Counted from the first letter of the stretch, positions 36,201-50,486 are shown. The stretch: DNA of 64,000 nt from Vicugna pacos (GCF_048564905.1 NC_133014.1:868001-932000); one strand, 5' to 3'. The notes: generated by a model from the letters alone, not told the origin. Numbers and translations are program-made.

Positions 36201-38322
36201 CCTGCACACTCCTGGGCCTGTTCCATATTGTGTCTGCACACTCCTGGGTCTGCACGCTCCTGGACCTGCGCACACCTGGGTCTGCACGAACCTGGGCTTC
36301 TACCCTACTGGGCCTGCACACTCTTGTACCTGCTCACTCCTGTGACTGCATACTCCTCGGCCTACAAACTCCTGGTCCTGCACACTCCTTGGCCTGCCCC
36401 ATTTGGCCCTGCCCTCTCCTGTGACGGCCCTCACAGGTCCTACACACTCCTGGGCCTGAACATGACTGGCCCTGCACACTCTTGGGCCTGCACACTTCTG
36501 CCCTGCACACTCCTGGGCCTGCCTTCTCCTGGGCCCACACAATCCCTCGTCTGCACACTCCTAGACCTGCACGCTTCTGGGCCTTCCCTCTCCTGGGCCT
36601 GCCCCCAATTCGGCCGGCCCTCTCCTGGACCTGTTCATTCCTGGGCCTTCACAATACTGGGCCTGCTCCCACTTGTGCCTGCACACACCTGGGACTGCAC
36701 CCTCCTCGGCCTGCTCCCTCCTGTGCCTGCACAGTCCTGCGCATGCACACTCCTGGGCCAGCACAATCCTGGATCTGTACACTCCTGGGCCTTCCCTGGC
36801 ATGGGCCTTCTCTGGCCTGGGCTTGCACACTACTGGACCCGCACACTCCTTGATTGCACACTCATGGGCCTGCACACTCCAGGACAGGCACAATCTTGAG
36901 CCTGAACACACCTGGGCCTGTATACTCCTGATTCTGCACACTCCTGGGCCTGAACACTGCTGGGACTCACAGCCCTGGGCATGCATACTCCTGGGCCTGC
37001 ACACTCCAGGGTCTGTACCCTCTTAGGCCTGCCCTGGCCTGGGCCTGCACCCTCCTTGGCCTGCACACTCCTCTGTCTGCACACTCCTGGGCCTGCACAA
37101 GGTTGGGCCTGCACACACCTGGGCCTGTATACTCCTGGATCTGCACACTCCTGTGACTGATCCCTCCTGTGTCTGCACACTCCTGGGCCTGCACACTGCT
37201 GGGCCTGCCCTCTCCTGGGCCCGCACAATCCCTCGAGTGCACACTCACGGCCTGCACACTCATGGGCCTGCACACCCCTGGATATGTACACTCCTGGGCC
37301 TTCCCTGGCATGGGCCTTCTCTGGCCCTGGCTTGCACACTACTGGGCCCGCACACTCCTGGATTGCACACTCATGGGCCTGCACACTCCAGGACATGCAC
37401 AATCTTCAGCCTGAACACACCTGGGCCTGTATACTCCTGATTTTGCACACTCCTGGGCCTGAACACTGCTAGGCCTGCACAGCCCTAACCTGTACATTCC
37501 TGGGCCTGCACACCCCTGTGTCTGCACACTCCGGAGTCTGCACACGCCCGGGGCTGCACACTTCTGGGCCTGTACACTCCTAGGCCTACACACTCCTGGG
37601 GGTGCTCACTGCTTGGCCTGCACACTCCTGGGCCTGCACATTCGAGGGCCTGTCCTCTCCAGGGCCTGCACTCTCCTGGGACTGCACACACCTGGGCCTG
37701 CATGCTCCTGGACCTGCGCACACCTGGGCCTGCACGAACCTGGGCTTCTACACTCCTGGGCCTGCACACTCCTGTACATGCTCACTCCTGGGACTGTATA
37801 ATCCTGGGCAAGCACAGTCTTGACCTACACACCCCTGGCCCTGCCCTATCCCGGGCCAGCCCCCACTTCGGCCGACCCTCTCATGGACCAGCACACTCCT
37901 GGCGCTGCACACTCCAGGGCCTGCTCGCATCTGTCCCTACACACTCCTTCGTCTGCAAACTCCTGGGCCTGCTCCCTCCTGTACCTACACACTCCTGGGC
38001 CTGCACATTCCAGGGCATGCCCTCTCCTGGGCCTGCACACTCCAAGGACTGCACACACCTGGGCCTGCTCACTCCTGTGACCGCATACTCCTCGGCCTAC
38101 AAACTCCTTGTCCTGCACACTCCTTGGCCTGCCCCATTTGGCCCTGCCCTCTCCTGTGATGGCCCTCACCTTTCCTGCACTCTCCGGGGCCTGAACACTA
38201 CTGGCCCTGCACACTCCTGGGCCTGCACACTTCTGTCCCTGCACACTCCTAGGCCTGCCCTCTCCTGGGCCCGCACAATGCCTCGTCTGCACAGTCCTGG
38301 GCCTGCACACTCCTTGGCCTGC
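30281..38322. repeat. outer minisatellite domain of unit 3
   Basis: Matches unit 1 from 9753 with three further losses: 176 bases near 32600 (11 cores), 240 bases near 32815 (15 cores) and 16 bases near 33908 (one core). All three are whole multiples of 16, so the register is kept. Confidence 0.93.
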
Positions 38323-38478
38323 ACACCAGCCCTCTGTGGGGCCCTTCCTTTGCTGAGTCTGTGCATGAGCTCCCTGTGATGCCAGCCCGCAGAGGTGACA
38401 GGTGCAGTAGGTGTTTGTGGTTCTAGAGACATGATGGCTTTCCTAGGATGCCGGGTCCAGAATGATCCCCACTGCGCC

Positions 38479-38593
38479 GATGGGGGATTGGGGAGACCCT
38501 GAGAAGCAGGTGGCTTGTCCAGGGTGACAGCACTGCTGGCGGGGGAGCCGGGTCTGAAGCCAGCTGTGTCATCAGAGCTGTGACCCTGGCTGC
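38479..38593 (+). mobile_element. MIR-like SINE fragment, copy 4
   Basis: Same fragment; shares the GGGAGCCGGG variant with copy 2. Confidence 0.58.
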
Positions 38594-38863
38594 ATCCAGG
38601 CCTCCCCAGGGCTATAGGAGGGGCCGTGTTGGTGTCACTGGGTGGACATGGCATGGGGTGGGAAGTGAGCCATCAGCAGCCCAGAGAGGCCCTTGGGGAG
38701 CTTTGTGTAAGGAGGAAGCTTGGGGAAGGGGACCCCAGGAAGTGACCTCACTTCCCTGGCAACAGAGCCCAACAGAACTTGGGACCCAGGTCACCAGGCA
38801 CCCGCTGTGTAGAGAAGGACACTTCTCAACCTACTTGGCTGGTGAACTCAGCTCAGCTCAGAC

Positions 38864-40740
38864 ATGTTTTGTTGCATCCCAAGATCCCGAGGTCGCGGCC
38901 CCCGGAAAGCCCGCAGCAACGGCCTTTGCCAACAGTGCCGACAGTGGGTCGGGTCTCACCCCAGGCGCCTCTGGCCTTTTGGCCAGAGGGACCGAAAGGT
39001 AACACAGGGAGGCCCAGGGCAGGCCCGCCCAGGCCAGGCCACCACTCAGACCCCACCCGGGTGGCCCCACAGCCCCTTCCTGACTGGTGGCGGTGGGGCA
39101 GTCATGTTGGGGGGGTCCTGCCTCAAGCAAGAGCAGGCTGAGGAAGGGTCAGAGGCCTGGGGGGCCGATCACGTCACCAACCTGGGTCCAAGCGGGCTGG
39201 CTGGGATGTGGAGAACCGGGGCAGGGCCCTGCTGCCCGAGGTGGCGCCCATGCCCTAGGGTGTGTCTCTTGCCTCCCGGGTGACTGAGATGACCAAGGTC
39301 CCAGTCTGATCAGGCAGCAGACGGTCGAGTGGGGCAGAAGCAGGAGTGGTCCTGGCCAGGCAGGGCTCTGAGACCTCCGGGCCGGGCCGGCTGCCGGTCA
39401 CTGTCATTGCAGAGCCAGACACCGCAGGATCCGGGGAACCAGGACACTCATGCCAGCTCCCCAAGTGAGGGGCTGGTGTGCCACACTGTGGAAGGCCAGC
39501 ACAGGCTCCGGAAGAGTCTGGGTATGAAGGGCTCCCCACCACCACGGCCTCCTGCCCAGACGTCGCCCAGGTCTCTCCCCAGGATCTTGCCCAGGGCTGA
39601 GGGGCAGCTCAGCACCCCCGGCTCTGACCTGGAGCACCGGGCCCACCACCCGGGGATTCAGGTAGAGGGCCAGGAGCCCCCCGAAGCACAGCCCAAAGGT
39701 GAGAAGGGCAGGGCCGGTGCGGGTGTGTAGGTGAGGGAGGGCGGAGGGCTGGGCCACACAGGGAGGCATTCCCAAAGTCTGCTGTTGGGACCAGAACAAA
39801 GACGGGCCTCAGACCACCTGTCTGGAAGAATTCAGTCACAGAACAAGTGCCTGTGGGCACTTGCTCGGTGGGAGCTGTCTGCAAAGCTCTGGGAAGATTT
39901 CTGTCCTTGAAAAGGCACGTGGAAAGGGAGCCACGTGGGTACCTTTTTCCAGGTTGTGCCTGAGCACAACCACTAGACTTAAAGCTCTCTCCACGTCCAA
40001 CAGTTACAGGTCCAGAGCAGGCAGGGGCAGGGGAAGACGCCAGAGAACAAAAACAGGACCACCAGGGTCCAGCAGGAGACCGCGAACTCCCTCCAGCTGC
40101 TCCTGCTGAACATGAAGATCCTGCTGCTCCAACTGCATATGAAGAGCCTGCCATTCCTGCTGATCTAGCTGCTCCTGAAGAGCCCGCCGTTCCTGCTGAT
40201 CTAGCCGCTCCTGAAGAGCCCACGGCTCCTGAAGAGCATGCCATTCCTGAAGAGCCCGCCGCTCCTGAAGCGCCTGCCGTTCCTGCTGATCTAGACACTC
40301 CTGAAGAGCTCGCCATTCCTGCTGATCTAGCCGCTCCTGAAGAACCTGCCGTTCCTGCTGATCTAGCCGATCCTGAAGAGCCTGCCTCTCCTGAAGAGCC
40401 TGCCTCTCCTGCTGATCTAGCCGCTCCTGAAGAGCCCACGGCTCCTGAAGAGCCTGCCATTCCTGAAGAGCCCGCCGCTCCTGAATCGCCTGCCGTTCCT
40501 GCTGCTCTAGCCGATCCTGAAGAGCCTGCAGCTCCTGAAGAGCCTGCCGCTCCTGCTGATCTTGCCACTCCTGAAGAGCCTGCAGCTCCTGCTGATCTTG
40601 CCACTCCTGAAGAGCCTGCAGCTCCTGCTGATCTTGCCACTCCTGAAGAGCCTGCTGCTCCTGCTGATCTTGCTGCTCCTGAGAAGCCTGCAGTTCCTGC
40701 ACCTGCACCTGGGCTGCTGGGCATTGGAGAACCATTTTAG
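38864..40740 (+). CDS. RalGDS-like truncated gene, copy 4 (385 aa)
   Basis: Exons 38864-38998, 39413-39698 and 40004-40740, ending in TAG at 40738-40740. The array is 72 bases (24 codons) longer than in copy 1. Part of the expansion is a recent tandem triplication near the 3' end: CCTGCAGCTCCTGCTGATCT with its following 16 bases recurs at about 40577 and 40613. The frame is open throughout. Confidence 0.55.
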
Positions 40741-40934
40741 GCATCATCACCCACTAGGGCTGTGCCCCTCTGCATCCTCCTACACCTTGCCAAAATCCCA
40801 CCATAAATCCCCTCCCCTACCCGAAGTTGACTTCCCTACCCCTGAATTTGCTTTTGTCTTGTTTTTCTTTAGTTTAGTTTATTTGTTTTACATCATTTAT
40901 GGCATCCTATATTTTTCAATTTTCCACCTCCTGT

Positions 40935-40940
40935 AATAAA
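40935..40940 (+). promoter_or_regulatory. poly(A) signal AATAAA, copy 4
   Basis: Perfect AATAAA 195 bases beyond the stop of copy 4. Confidence 0.48.
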
Positions 40941-40958
40941 ATACAGATTTTCTTCCCT

Positions 40959-41024
40959 TTTAAATTGTGCATTTCAGGAACATTAAGTGCATTCCCATGC
41001 TGTCCGACCATCACTATCATGTAG
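40959..41024 (+). mobile_element. L1 3' UTR fragment, copy 4
   Basis: Same fragment as in the other complete units. Confidence 0.58.
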
Positions 41025-41092
41025 TTTTTTGCTCTTTACGCTATTTATTCCTGTGAAGGACATCCCACCACGGCCTCAAACCCCTCCTCTGG

Positions 41093-42290
41093 ACACTCCT
41101 GGGCATGCACACTCCTGGGCCTGCACACTCCTGGATCTGTACACTCCTGGGCCTTCCCTGGCATGGGCCTTCTCTGGCCCTGGCTTGCACACTACTGGGC
41201 CTGCACACTCCTGGATTGCACACTCATGGGCCTGCACACTCCAGGACATGCACAATCTTGAGCCTGAACACACCTGGACCTGTATACTCCTGATGTTGCA
41301 CACTCCTGGGCCTGAACACTACTGGGCCTGCACACTGCTCGAACTGCACACTCATGGGTCTGCACACAACAGGACCTGCACAATCTTGGGCATTAACACA
41401 CCTTGGCCTGTATACACCTGATTCTGTACACTCCAGGGCCTGAAAAATGCTGGGCCTCACAGCCCTGGGCATGCATACTCCTGGGTCTGCACACTCCAGG
41501 GTCTGTACCCTCCTGGGCCTGCCATGGCCTGGGCCTGCACATACCTGGGCCTGCACACTCCTGGGCCTGCACAATGTTGGGCCTGCACACACCTGGGCCT
41601 GTATACTCCTGGACCTGCACACTCCTGTGACTGATCCCTACTGTGTCAGCACACTCCTGGGCCTGTACACTCCTGGGCCTGCCCCCAATTCGGCCGGCCC
41701 TCTCCTGGACCTGCACACTCCTGGCCTGCACACTCCAGGGCCTGCGCTCTCCTAGGCCTGCACGCTTCTGGGTCTGCACCAACCTGGGCTTGCACACTCT
41801 TCTCTCTGCACACTCCTGGGCCTAAACAATCCTGGGCCTGCACACTCCTGGGCCTGCACACACCTGGGCCTGTACACTCCTGGGCCTACACACACACACA
41901 GGCCTGTACACTCCAGGCCAGCACAATCGTGTGCCTCCTCCCTCCTGTGTGTGCACACTACTGGGCCTGCACACTCCTGGATTGCACACTCATGGGCCTG
42001 CACACTCCAGGACTTGCACAATCTTGAGCCTGAACACACCTGGGCCTGTATACTCCTGATTTTGCACACTCCTGGGCCTGAACACTGCTGGGCCTGCACA
42101 GCCCTAGGCCTGTACAATTCTGGGCCTGCACACTCCTGTCTCTGCACACTCCAGAGTCTGTACACACCTGGGCCTGCACACTTCTGGGCCTGCACTCTAC
42201 TTGGCCTGCACACTACTGGGCCTGCTCCCTCCTTTGCCTGCACACTCCTGGGCATGCACACTCCTGGGCCTGCACACTCCTGGGCCTGCC
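41093..42290. repeat. inner minisatellite, unit 4
   Basis: 1198 bases, matching unit 2 nearly base for base. Confidence 0.9.
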
Positions 42291-42427
42291 CTGTCCCTGG
42301 CACCAGCCTCCTTCACCCCAACGGTGCCACTCACACGGCTGCGGCGTCTAGCCAGGAGCCCCCAACCGAAACCCCTCCCGAGGGACCCCCTTGCCGGCCC
42401 CCAGGGAAGCAGCGGGGCTCCTCTTAC

Positions 42428-42554
42428 CTGCGAGGCGGAGACGTAGTCCAGCTGCAGCCTGACGTCCAGCTGCCGGGCGTGCAGGGCCAGCTTGCATGAG
42501 GGCAGCAGGATGGCCGTGATCGGCTGGAAGCTGCCCCCGGGGCCACTACCGCCC
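42428..42554 (-). pseudogene. ADCY1-like exon, copy 4
   Basis: Open 42-codon exon with intact splice sites, reading the same as copy 2. Confidence 0.53.
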
Positions 42555-42903
42555 CTTGGGGAAGAAGAGGAGGAAAATCCACGTCAGTGCCAAGAACACA
42601 GGACCCGTCCACAGAGGGCCCCTCAGGTGTGACAACCCCAGAGGCGCCCGCAGCCGACCTGGGCTGAGAGCCACTTTTCTCGCGGAAGCTCAAGGACCTA
42701 TGCTGAGCCTCCCTCTCCCTCCCTAAAGAGGGAAAACCCAGAGGTTTTCTAACTTTGCACTCACTGTCCATGTATCAGCCATGTCTAGTTTACCTCTCCA
42801 GCAGGGCAGACCCCCTCCCTGCCTTCCCCACCCTCTGCAGGCGGCTCTCGGGGGCCGGAGGGGCGCCCTTCCTCCCTGAGGCCAGCCCTGCTGGGGCAGC
42901 AGG

Positions 42904-43415
42904 TGTAACAGAAAAGACCAAATCTGACTGCCTATTAGATCTGTTCTTTTTCCTTTAACCCTCTGCTGTTTTCCAGGCTGTCTTACCAGCTCTGCCCCTT
43001 TTGTAAAACAATGTTGCCTTCAGCCTGAAATTGACAGCAGAGCCTGTTCTCAAGGCTCTCAGCCTTCAGGATAAGAGCTCTTTTCCTCTCCTATACACAC
43101 AACAAGCTGCAGAACAGAAAGTAACATTTGTTTTGTTAGAGGCTTTACAGGGGCCCCATGAGCTGACCCACAACTGCAAAAACAAAGAATTCCTGCACCA
43201 AGGACTTTGCACCAACCACCCACAACCCCTCTCCTTTCGAGTGTAAAAGGAGCCTGAAGTCTCACTCGGAGAAGGTGGCTCTCCAGGACATTAGCCTGCC
43301 ATCTTCTCGGTCAGCTGCCTTTCCAAATAAACTCACTATTCTTTACCCCGACACCGCGTCTCCCGATTTCTTGGCCTGTCGTGCGACTTGCGGAATGAGT
43401 GTGGACTTGGAAACA
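42904..43415 (+). mobile_element. solo LTR fossil (ERV1 type), copy 4
   Basis: Same 512-base LTR with its CAGG flanks. Confidence 0.73.
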
Positions 43416-43960
43416 CAGGGAAGGAAAGCCAAGTCAGGACTCTCACCCTCTGCCTCTGCTCAGAATACCACCAAGGGGTTGCTGGGACAGTGGACGGAAA
43501 ACTGAGGCTGCAACACGACCATGAGCACTGGGCCTGGGTGGGAGAGATGGCGGGTGCTGTCCGAAGCGCACCCGGCCTCCTTCCGAGTCACATCACACCC
43601 ACGTCCCCAGACCCAGGGAGGCCTGGAGCCCCACACAGCAGAGCGCCTCCAAACCTGCAGATGCCCAGTGACCGGTCCACTGTGCACCCTCTGGCGCCCT
43701 CCTCCCCGCTCCTCCTCCTTCTGCCCCGCTGGCTCAGCCCTGGTCCCACCACATCCTCACCCAGGGCCAGCACTGCTGCAGGAACACCCTCGGCAGGCCG
43801 CCCAGCCTCACGCCCTCAGGTCCGCACACCTGGTTGGTGCAGCTCTGCCCCTTTCCAGCCCTCACCACCGGCTCTCCAACCGCCTGCTCTCCCGGCCTCC
43901 GCCCCCAGTCCTAGAGAGCGCCTCCTCTGGTCACGGCATCCTGCCCTCTAGGGTCGACAG

Positions 43961-46900
43961 GGCCTGCACATTCCTGGGCCTGCACACAACTGGGCCTGCA
44001 CACTCTTGGACCTGCACACTCCTGGATCTACGCACACCGGGGCCTGCAGGAACCTGGGCCTGTACACTCCCGGGCCGGTTCCGTATTGAATCTGCACACT
44101 TCTGGGCCTGCACACTCATGGGCCTGCAAACTCCAGGACATGCACAATCTTGAGCCTGAACACACCTGGGCCTGTATATTCCTGATTTTGCCCAATCCTG
44201 GGCCTGAACACTGCTAGGCCTGCACAGCCCTAACCTGTACAGTCCTGGGCCTGCACACCCCTGTCTCTGCACACTCCGGAGTCTGCACACGCCTGGGGCT
44301 GCACACTCCTGGGCCTGTACACTCCTGGGCCTACACACTCCTGGGGGTGCTCACTGCTTGGCCTGCACACTCCTGGGCCTGCACATTCGAGGGCCTGTCC
44401 TCTCCAGGGCCTGCACACTCCTGGGACTGCAAAAACCTGGGCCTGCATGCTCTGGACCTGCGCACACCTGGGCCTGCACGAACCTGGGCCTGAACACTTC
44501 TGGCCCTGCACACTGCTGGGCCTACCTTCCCCTGGGCCCGCACAATCCCTCGTGTGCACACTACTTGGCCTGCACACTCCTGGGACTTCCCTCTAATGGG
44601 CCTGCCCCCAAGTCGCCCGGCCCTCTCCTGGACCTGCACACTCTTGGGCCTGCACACTGCTGGTCCTGCTCCCACTTGTGCCTGCACAATCCTGGGCCTA
44701 CACACTCCAGGGCCTGCCCTCTACTGGGCCCGCATACTCCTGGGACAGCAGACACCTGGGCCTACACAATCCTGGACCTACGGACACCTGGGACTGCATG
44801 AACCTTGGCTTGTACACTCCCAGGCCTTCTCCCACATATGCCCGTACACTCCTAGGCTTGTTCCCATCTGTGCCAGCACATTCCTGGGGCTGCACATGGC
44901 TTGGCCTGCACAGCCCTTGGCCTGTACAATCCTGGGCCTACACACCCCTGTCTCTGCACACTCCGGTGTCTGCAAACTCCAGGGCCTGCGCACACATGGG
45001 CCGGTACACTCCTGGGACAGCACACACCAGGGCCTACACACTCCTGGACCTGTGCACACCTGGGCCGGCATTAACCTGGGCTTGTACAATCCTGGGCTTG
45101 CTCCCATCTATGCCTGCCTAACCCTAGGCCTGTTCCCACATGTCCCGGCACACTCCTGGGGCGGAACGCTGGAAGGCCTGCACAGCCCTGGGCATATACA
45201 CTCCTGGGCCTGCACACTCCTGTCTCTGCACACACCGGTGTCTTCACACACCTGGGCCTGCACACTCCTGGACCTGCGCACACCTGGGCCTGCATGATCC
45301 TGGGCATGTACACACCTGGGCCTGCACACTCTTTTACCTGCTCCCTCCTGTGACTGCATACTCCTGGGCCTGCAAACTTCAGGTCCTGCACAATCCTGGC
45401 ACTGCCCAATTTGTCCCTGCCCTCTGCTGTGATGGCCCTCACCTGTCCTGCACACTCCTGGGCCTTAACACTACTGGCCCTGCACACTCTTGGGCATGCA
45501 CACTTCTGGCCCTGCACACTCCTGGGCCTGCCTTCTCCTGGGCCTGCCCGCAACTCGGCCGGCCCTCCCCTGGACCCACATACTCTTGGGCCTGCACACT
45601 ACTGGGACTGCTCCCACTTGTGCCTGCACACACCTGGGTCTGCTCACTACTCGGTCTGCTCCCTCCTGTGACTGCATACTGCTGGGCAAGCACAGTCTTC
45701 GGCATACACACCCCTGGCCCTGCCGTATCCCAGGCCAGCGCCCCCTCGTCCGACACTCTCACAAGCCTGCACACTCCTGGGACTGCACAATACAGGGCCT
45801 GTACGCATCTATCCCTACACACTCCTAGGCCTGCAAACTCCTGGGTATCCTCCCTCCTGTACCTACACACTCCTGGGCCTGCACAATCCAGGGCCTGCAG
45901 ACTCCTGGGACTGCACACACCAGGGCCTGCACTCTCCTGGACCTCTGCACAACAGGGCCTGCACGAACATCGGCCTATTAACTCCTGGGCTTGCACACTC
46001 TGTACCTACACACTCCTGGGCCTGCACATTCCAGGGCATGCCCTCTCCTGGGCCTGCACACTCCAAGGACTGCACACACCTGAGCCTGCTCACTCCTGTG
46101 ACTGCATACTCCTCGGCCTACAAACTCCTGGTCCTGCACACCCCTTGGCCTGCCCCATTTGGCCCTGCCCTCTCCTGTGATGGCCCTCACCTTTCCTGCA
46201 CACTCCAGGGCCTGAACACTACTGGCCCTGCACACTCCAGGGCCTGCCTTCACCTGGGCCCACACAATCCCTCATCTGCACACCCCTGGCCTGCACTCTT
46301 CTGGGCCTTCCCTCTCCTGGGCCTGCCCCCAATTCGGCCAGCCCTCTCCTGGACCTGTACATTCTTGGGCCTTCACACTCCTTATTCGGCTCCCTCCTGT
46401 GCCTGCACACTCCTGGGCATGCACAATCCTGGGCCTGCACACTCCTGGATCTGTACACTCCTGGGCCTTCCCTGGCATGGGCCTTCTCTGGCCTGGGCTT
46501 GCACACTACTGGGCCCACACACTCATGGATTGCACAGTCATGGGCTTGCACACTCCAGGACATGCACAACCTTGAGCCTGAACACACCTGGGCCTGTGTA
46601 CTCCTGATTTTGCACACTCCTGGGCCTGAACACTGCTGGGCCTGCACAGCCCTAGGCCTGTACAAACCTGGGCCTGCACACTCCTGTCTCTGCACACTCC
46701 GGAGTCTGCACACGCCTGGGCCTGCACACTCCTGGGCCTGTGCACTCATGGGCCTGCACCCTCCTTGGCCTGCACAATGCTTTGTCTGCACACTCCTGGG
46801 CCTGCAAACTTCAGGACCTGAACACTCCTGGGACAGCAGACACCTGGGCCTTCACACTCCTGGACCTGCGCACACTTGGGCCTGCATGAACCTGGGCTTG

Positions 46901-49900
46901 TACACTCCTGGGTCTGCTCCCATGTATGCCTGCACACTCCTAGCCCTGTTCCCACCTGTGCCGGCACACTCCTGGGCCTGCACACACCTGTCTCTGCACA
47001 CTCCAGTGTCTTCACACTCCTGGGCCTGCACACTCGTGTGCCGTCACACTTCTGGGACAAAACACTTGTGCGCCTACACACTCCTGGCCCTGCACACTCC
47101 TGAGACTGGACACTCCTGGTCCTGTCCTGGCCTGGGCCTGGACACTAATGGCCATGCACACTCCTGTACCTGCGCAAACCTGGGCCTTCACGAACCTAGG
47201 ACTGTACACTCCTGGGCCTGCAAAGTTCAGTACCTGCTCACTCCTTAACCTGCTCTCTCCTGTGACTACATACCCCTGGGCCTGCAATCTCCTAGTCCTG
47301 CACGCTCCTGGGCCTTTACACTACAGGCCCTGCACACTGTTGGGCCTGCACACTTCTGGCCCTGCACACTCCTGGGCCTGCCCTCTCCTGGGCCCGCACA
47401 ATCCCTCATGTGCACACCCCTGGGCCTGCACACTCCTGCGCCTTCCCTCTCCTGGGCCTGCCCCCAATTCGGCCGGCCCTCTCCTGGACCTGCACACTCT
47501 TGGGCCTGCACACTACTGGGCCTGCTCCCACTTGTGCTTGCACACACCTGGGACTGCAGACTCCTCGGCCTGCTTCCTCCTGTGCCTACACACTCCTGGG
47601 CCTGCCCTGGCCTGGGCCTGCACACTCCTGGAACTGCACCATCCTGGGCCTGCACACTCCTCTGTCTCCACAATCCTGGGACTGCACACTCCTGGGTCTG
47701 TATATCCCAGAGCCTGCATACACCTGGGCTGTACACTCCTGTGCCAGTACACTAGTGTGCCTGCTCCCTCCAGTGTCTGCACATTCCTGGGCCTGCACAG
47801 TCCTGGGTATGCACACCCTTTAGCCTGCACACTCCTGGGCCTGTTCCATATTGTGTCTGCACACTCCTGGGTCTGCACGCTCCTGGACCTGTGCACACCT
47901 GGGTCTGCACGAACCTGGGCTTCTACCCTACTGGGCCTGCACACTCTTGTACCTGTTCACTCCTGTGACTGCATACTCCTCGGCCTACAAACTCCTGGTC
48001 CTGCACACTCCTTGGCCTGCCCCATTTGGCCCTGCCCTCTCCTGTGACGGCCCTCACAGGTCCTACACACTCCTGGGCCTGAACATGACTGGCCCTGCAC
48101 ACTCTTGGGCCTGCACACTTCTGCCCTGCACACTCCTGGGCCTGCCTTCTCCTGGGCCCACACAATCCCTCGTCTGCACACTCCTAGACCTGCACGCTTC
48201 TGGGCCTTCCCTCTCCTGGGCCTGCCCCCAATTCGGCCGGCCCTCTCCTGGACCTGTTCATTCCTGGGCCTTCACAATACTGGGCCTGCTCACACTTGTG
48301 CCTGCACACACCTGGGACTGCACCCTCCTCGGCCTGCTCCCTCCTGTGCCTGCACAGTCCTGCGCATGCACACTCCTGGGCCAGCACAATCCTGGATCTG
48401 TACACTCCTGGGCCTTCCCTGGCATGGGCCTTCTCTGGCCTGGGCTTGCACACTACTGGACCCGCACACTCCTTGATTGCACACTCATGGGCCTGCACAC
48501 TCCAGGACAGGCACAATCTTGAGCCTGAACACACCTGGGCCTGTATACTCCTGATTCTGCACACTCCTGGGCCTGAACACTGCTGGGACTCACAGCCCTG
48601 GGCATGCATACTCCTGGGCCTGCACACTCCAGGGTCTGTACCCTCTTAGGCCTGCCCTGGCCTGGGCCTGCACCCTCCTTGGCCTGCACACTCCTCTGTC
48701 TGCACACTCCTGGGCCTGCACAAGGTTGGGCCTGCACACACCTGGGCCTGTATACTCCTGGATCTGCACACTCCTGTGACTGATCCCTCCTGTGTCTGCA
48801 CACTCCTGGGCCTGCACACTGCTGGGCCTGCCCTCTCCTGGGCCCGCACAATCCCTCGAGTGCACACTCAGGGCCTGCACACTCATGGGCCTGCACACCC
48901 CTGGATATGTACACTCCTGGGCCTTCCCTGGCATGGGCCTTCTCTGGCCCTGGCTTGCACACTACTGGGCCCGCACACTCCTGGATTGCACACTCATGGG
49001 CCTGCACACTCCAGGACATGCACAATCTTCAGCCTGAACACACCTGGGCCTGTATACTCCTGATTTTGCACACTCCTGGGCCTGAACACTGCTAGGCCTG
49101 CACAGCCCTAACCTGTACATTCCTGGGCCTGCACACCCCTGTGTCTGCACACTCCGGAGTCTGCACACGCCTGGGGCTGCACACTCCTGGGCCTGTACAC
49201 TCCTGGGCCTACACACTCCTGGGGGTGCTCACTGCTTGGCCTGCACACTCCTGGGCCTGCACATTCGAGGGCCTGTCCTCTCCAGGGCCTGCACTCTCCT
49301 GGGACTGCACACACCTGGGCCTGCATGCTCCTGGACCTGCGCACACCTGGGCCTGCACGAACCTGGGCTTCTACACTCCTGGGCCTGCACACTCCTGTAC
49401 ATGCTCACTCCTGGGACTGTATAATCCTGGGCAAGCACAGTCTTGACCTACACACCCCTGGCCCTGCCCTATCCCGGGCCAGCCCCCACTTCGGCCGACC
49501 CTCTCATGGACCAGCACACTCCTGGCGCTGCACACTCCAGGGCCTGCTCGCATCTGTCCCTACACACTCCTTCGTCTGCAAACTCCTGGGCCTGCTCCCT
49601 CCTGTACCTACACACTCCTGGGCCTGCACATTCCAGGGCATGCCCTCTCCTGGGCCTGCACACTCCAAGGACTGCACACACCTGGGCCTGCTCACTCCTG
49701 TGACCGCATACTCCTCGGCCTACAAACTCCTTGTCCTGCACACTCCTTGGCCTGCCCCATTTGGCCCTGCCCTCTCCTGTGATGGCCCTCACCTTTCCTG
49801 CACTCTCCGGGGCCTGAACACTACTGGCCCTGCACACTCCTGGGCCTGCACACTTCTGTCCCTGCACACTCCTAGGCCTGCCCTCTCCTGGGCCCACACA

Positions 49901-49945
49901 ATGCCTCGTCTGCACAGTCCTGGGCCTGCACACTCCTTGGCCTGC
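43961..49945. repeat. outer minisatellite domain of unit 4
   Basis: Carries the same 2885-base loss as unit 2 at about 44946-44965. It is one core (16 bases) shorter than unit 2 at about 46800, a short state shared with the window start at 1441, and has the long 48-base state near 49165. Confidence 0.93.
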
Positions 49946-50101
49946 ACACCAGCCCTCTGTGGGGCCCTTCCTTTGCTGAGTCTGTGCATGAGCTCCCTGT
50001 GATGCCAGCCCGCAGAGGTGACAGGTGCAGTAGGTGTTTGTGGTTCTAGAGACATGATGGCTTTCCTAGGAAGCCGGGTCCAGAATGATCCCCACTGCGC
50101 C

Positions 50102-50216
50102 GATGGGGGATTGGGGAGACCCTGAGAAGCAGGTGGCTTGTCCAGGGTGACAGCACTGCTGGCGGGGGAGCTGGGTCTGAAGCCAGCTGTGTCATCAGAG
50201 CTGTGACCCTGGCTGC
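50102..50216 (+). mobile_element. MIR-like SINE fragment, copy 5
   Basis: Same fragment, with the GGGAGCTGGG state of copies 1 and 3. Confidence 0.58.
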
Positions 50217-50486
50217 ATCCAGGCCTCCCCAGGGCTATAGGAGGGGCCGTGTTGGTGTCACTGGGTGGACATGGCATGGGGTGGGAAGTGAGCCATCAGC
50301 AGCCCAGAGAGGCCCTTGGGGAGCTTTGTGTAAGGAGGAAGCTTGGGGAAGGGGACCCCAGGAAGTGACCTCACTTCCCTGGCAACAGAGCCCAACAGAA
50401 CTTGGGACCCAGGTCACCAGGCACCCGCTGTGTAGAGAAGGACACTTCTCAACCTACTTGGCTGGTGAACTCAGCTCAGCTCAGAC

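Larger units (their letters stand above)
29854..38322. repeat. macrosatellite unit 3 (8,469 bp, gene segments deleted)
   Basis: Only the first 427 bases of segment A remain (29854-30280). The sequence then jumps directly into minisatellite that matches unit 1 from 9753. The deletion is 4785 bases relative to unit 1 (register offset 25313 changes to 20528). It removes all RalGDS-like exons, the ADCY1-like exon and the solo LTR. The rest of the unit is minisatellite. Confidence 0.9.
42291..43960. other. segment B, copy 4
   Basis: Same layout; variant pattern of copy 2. No further gene recognised in 42555-42899 or 43420-43960. Confidence 0.75.
38323..49945. repeat. macrosatellite unit 4 (11,623 bp)
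   Basis: Segment A (38323-41092), short minisatellite (41093-42290), segment B (42291-43960) and long minisatellite (43961-49945). It shares with unit 2 the same 2885-base loss at the same junction sequence, and shares single-base variants in segment B with unit 2. Its hexapeptide array is 72 bases longer than in units 1, 5 and 6. Confidence 0.9.
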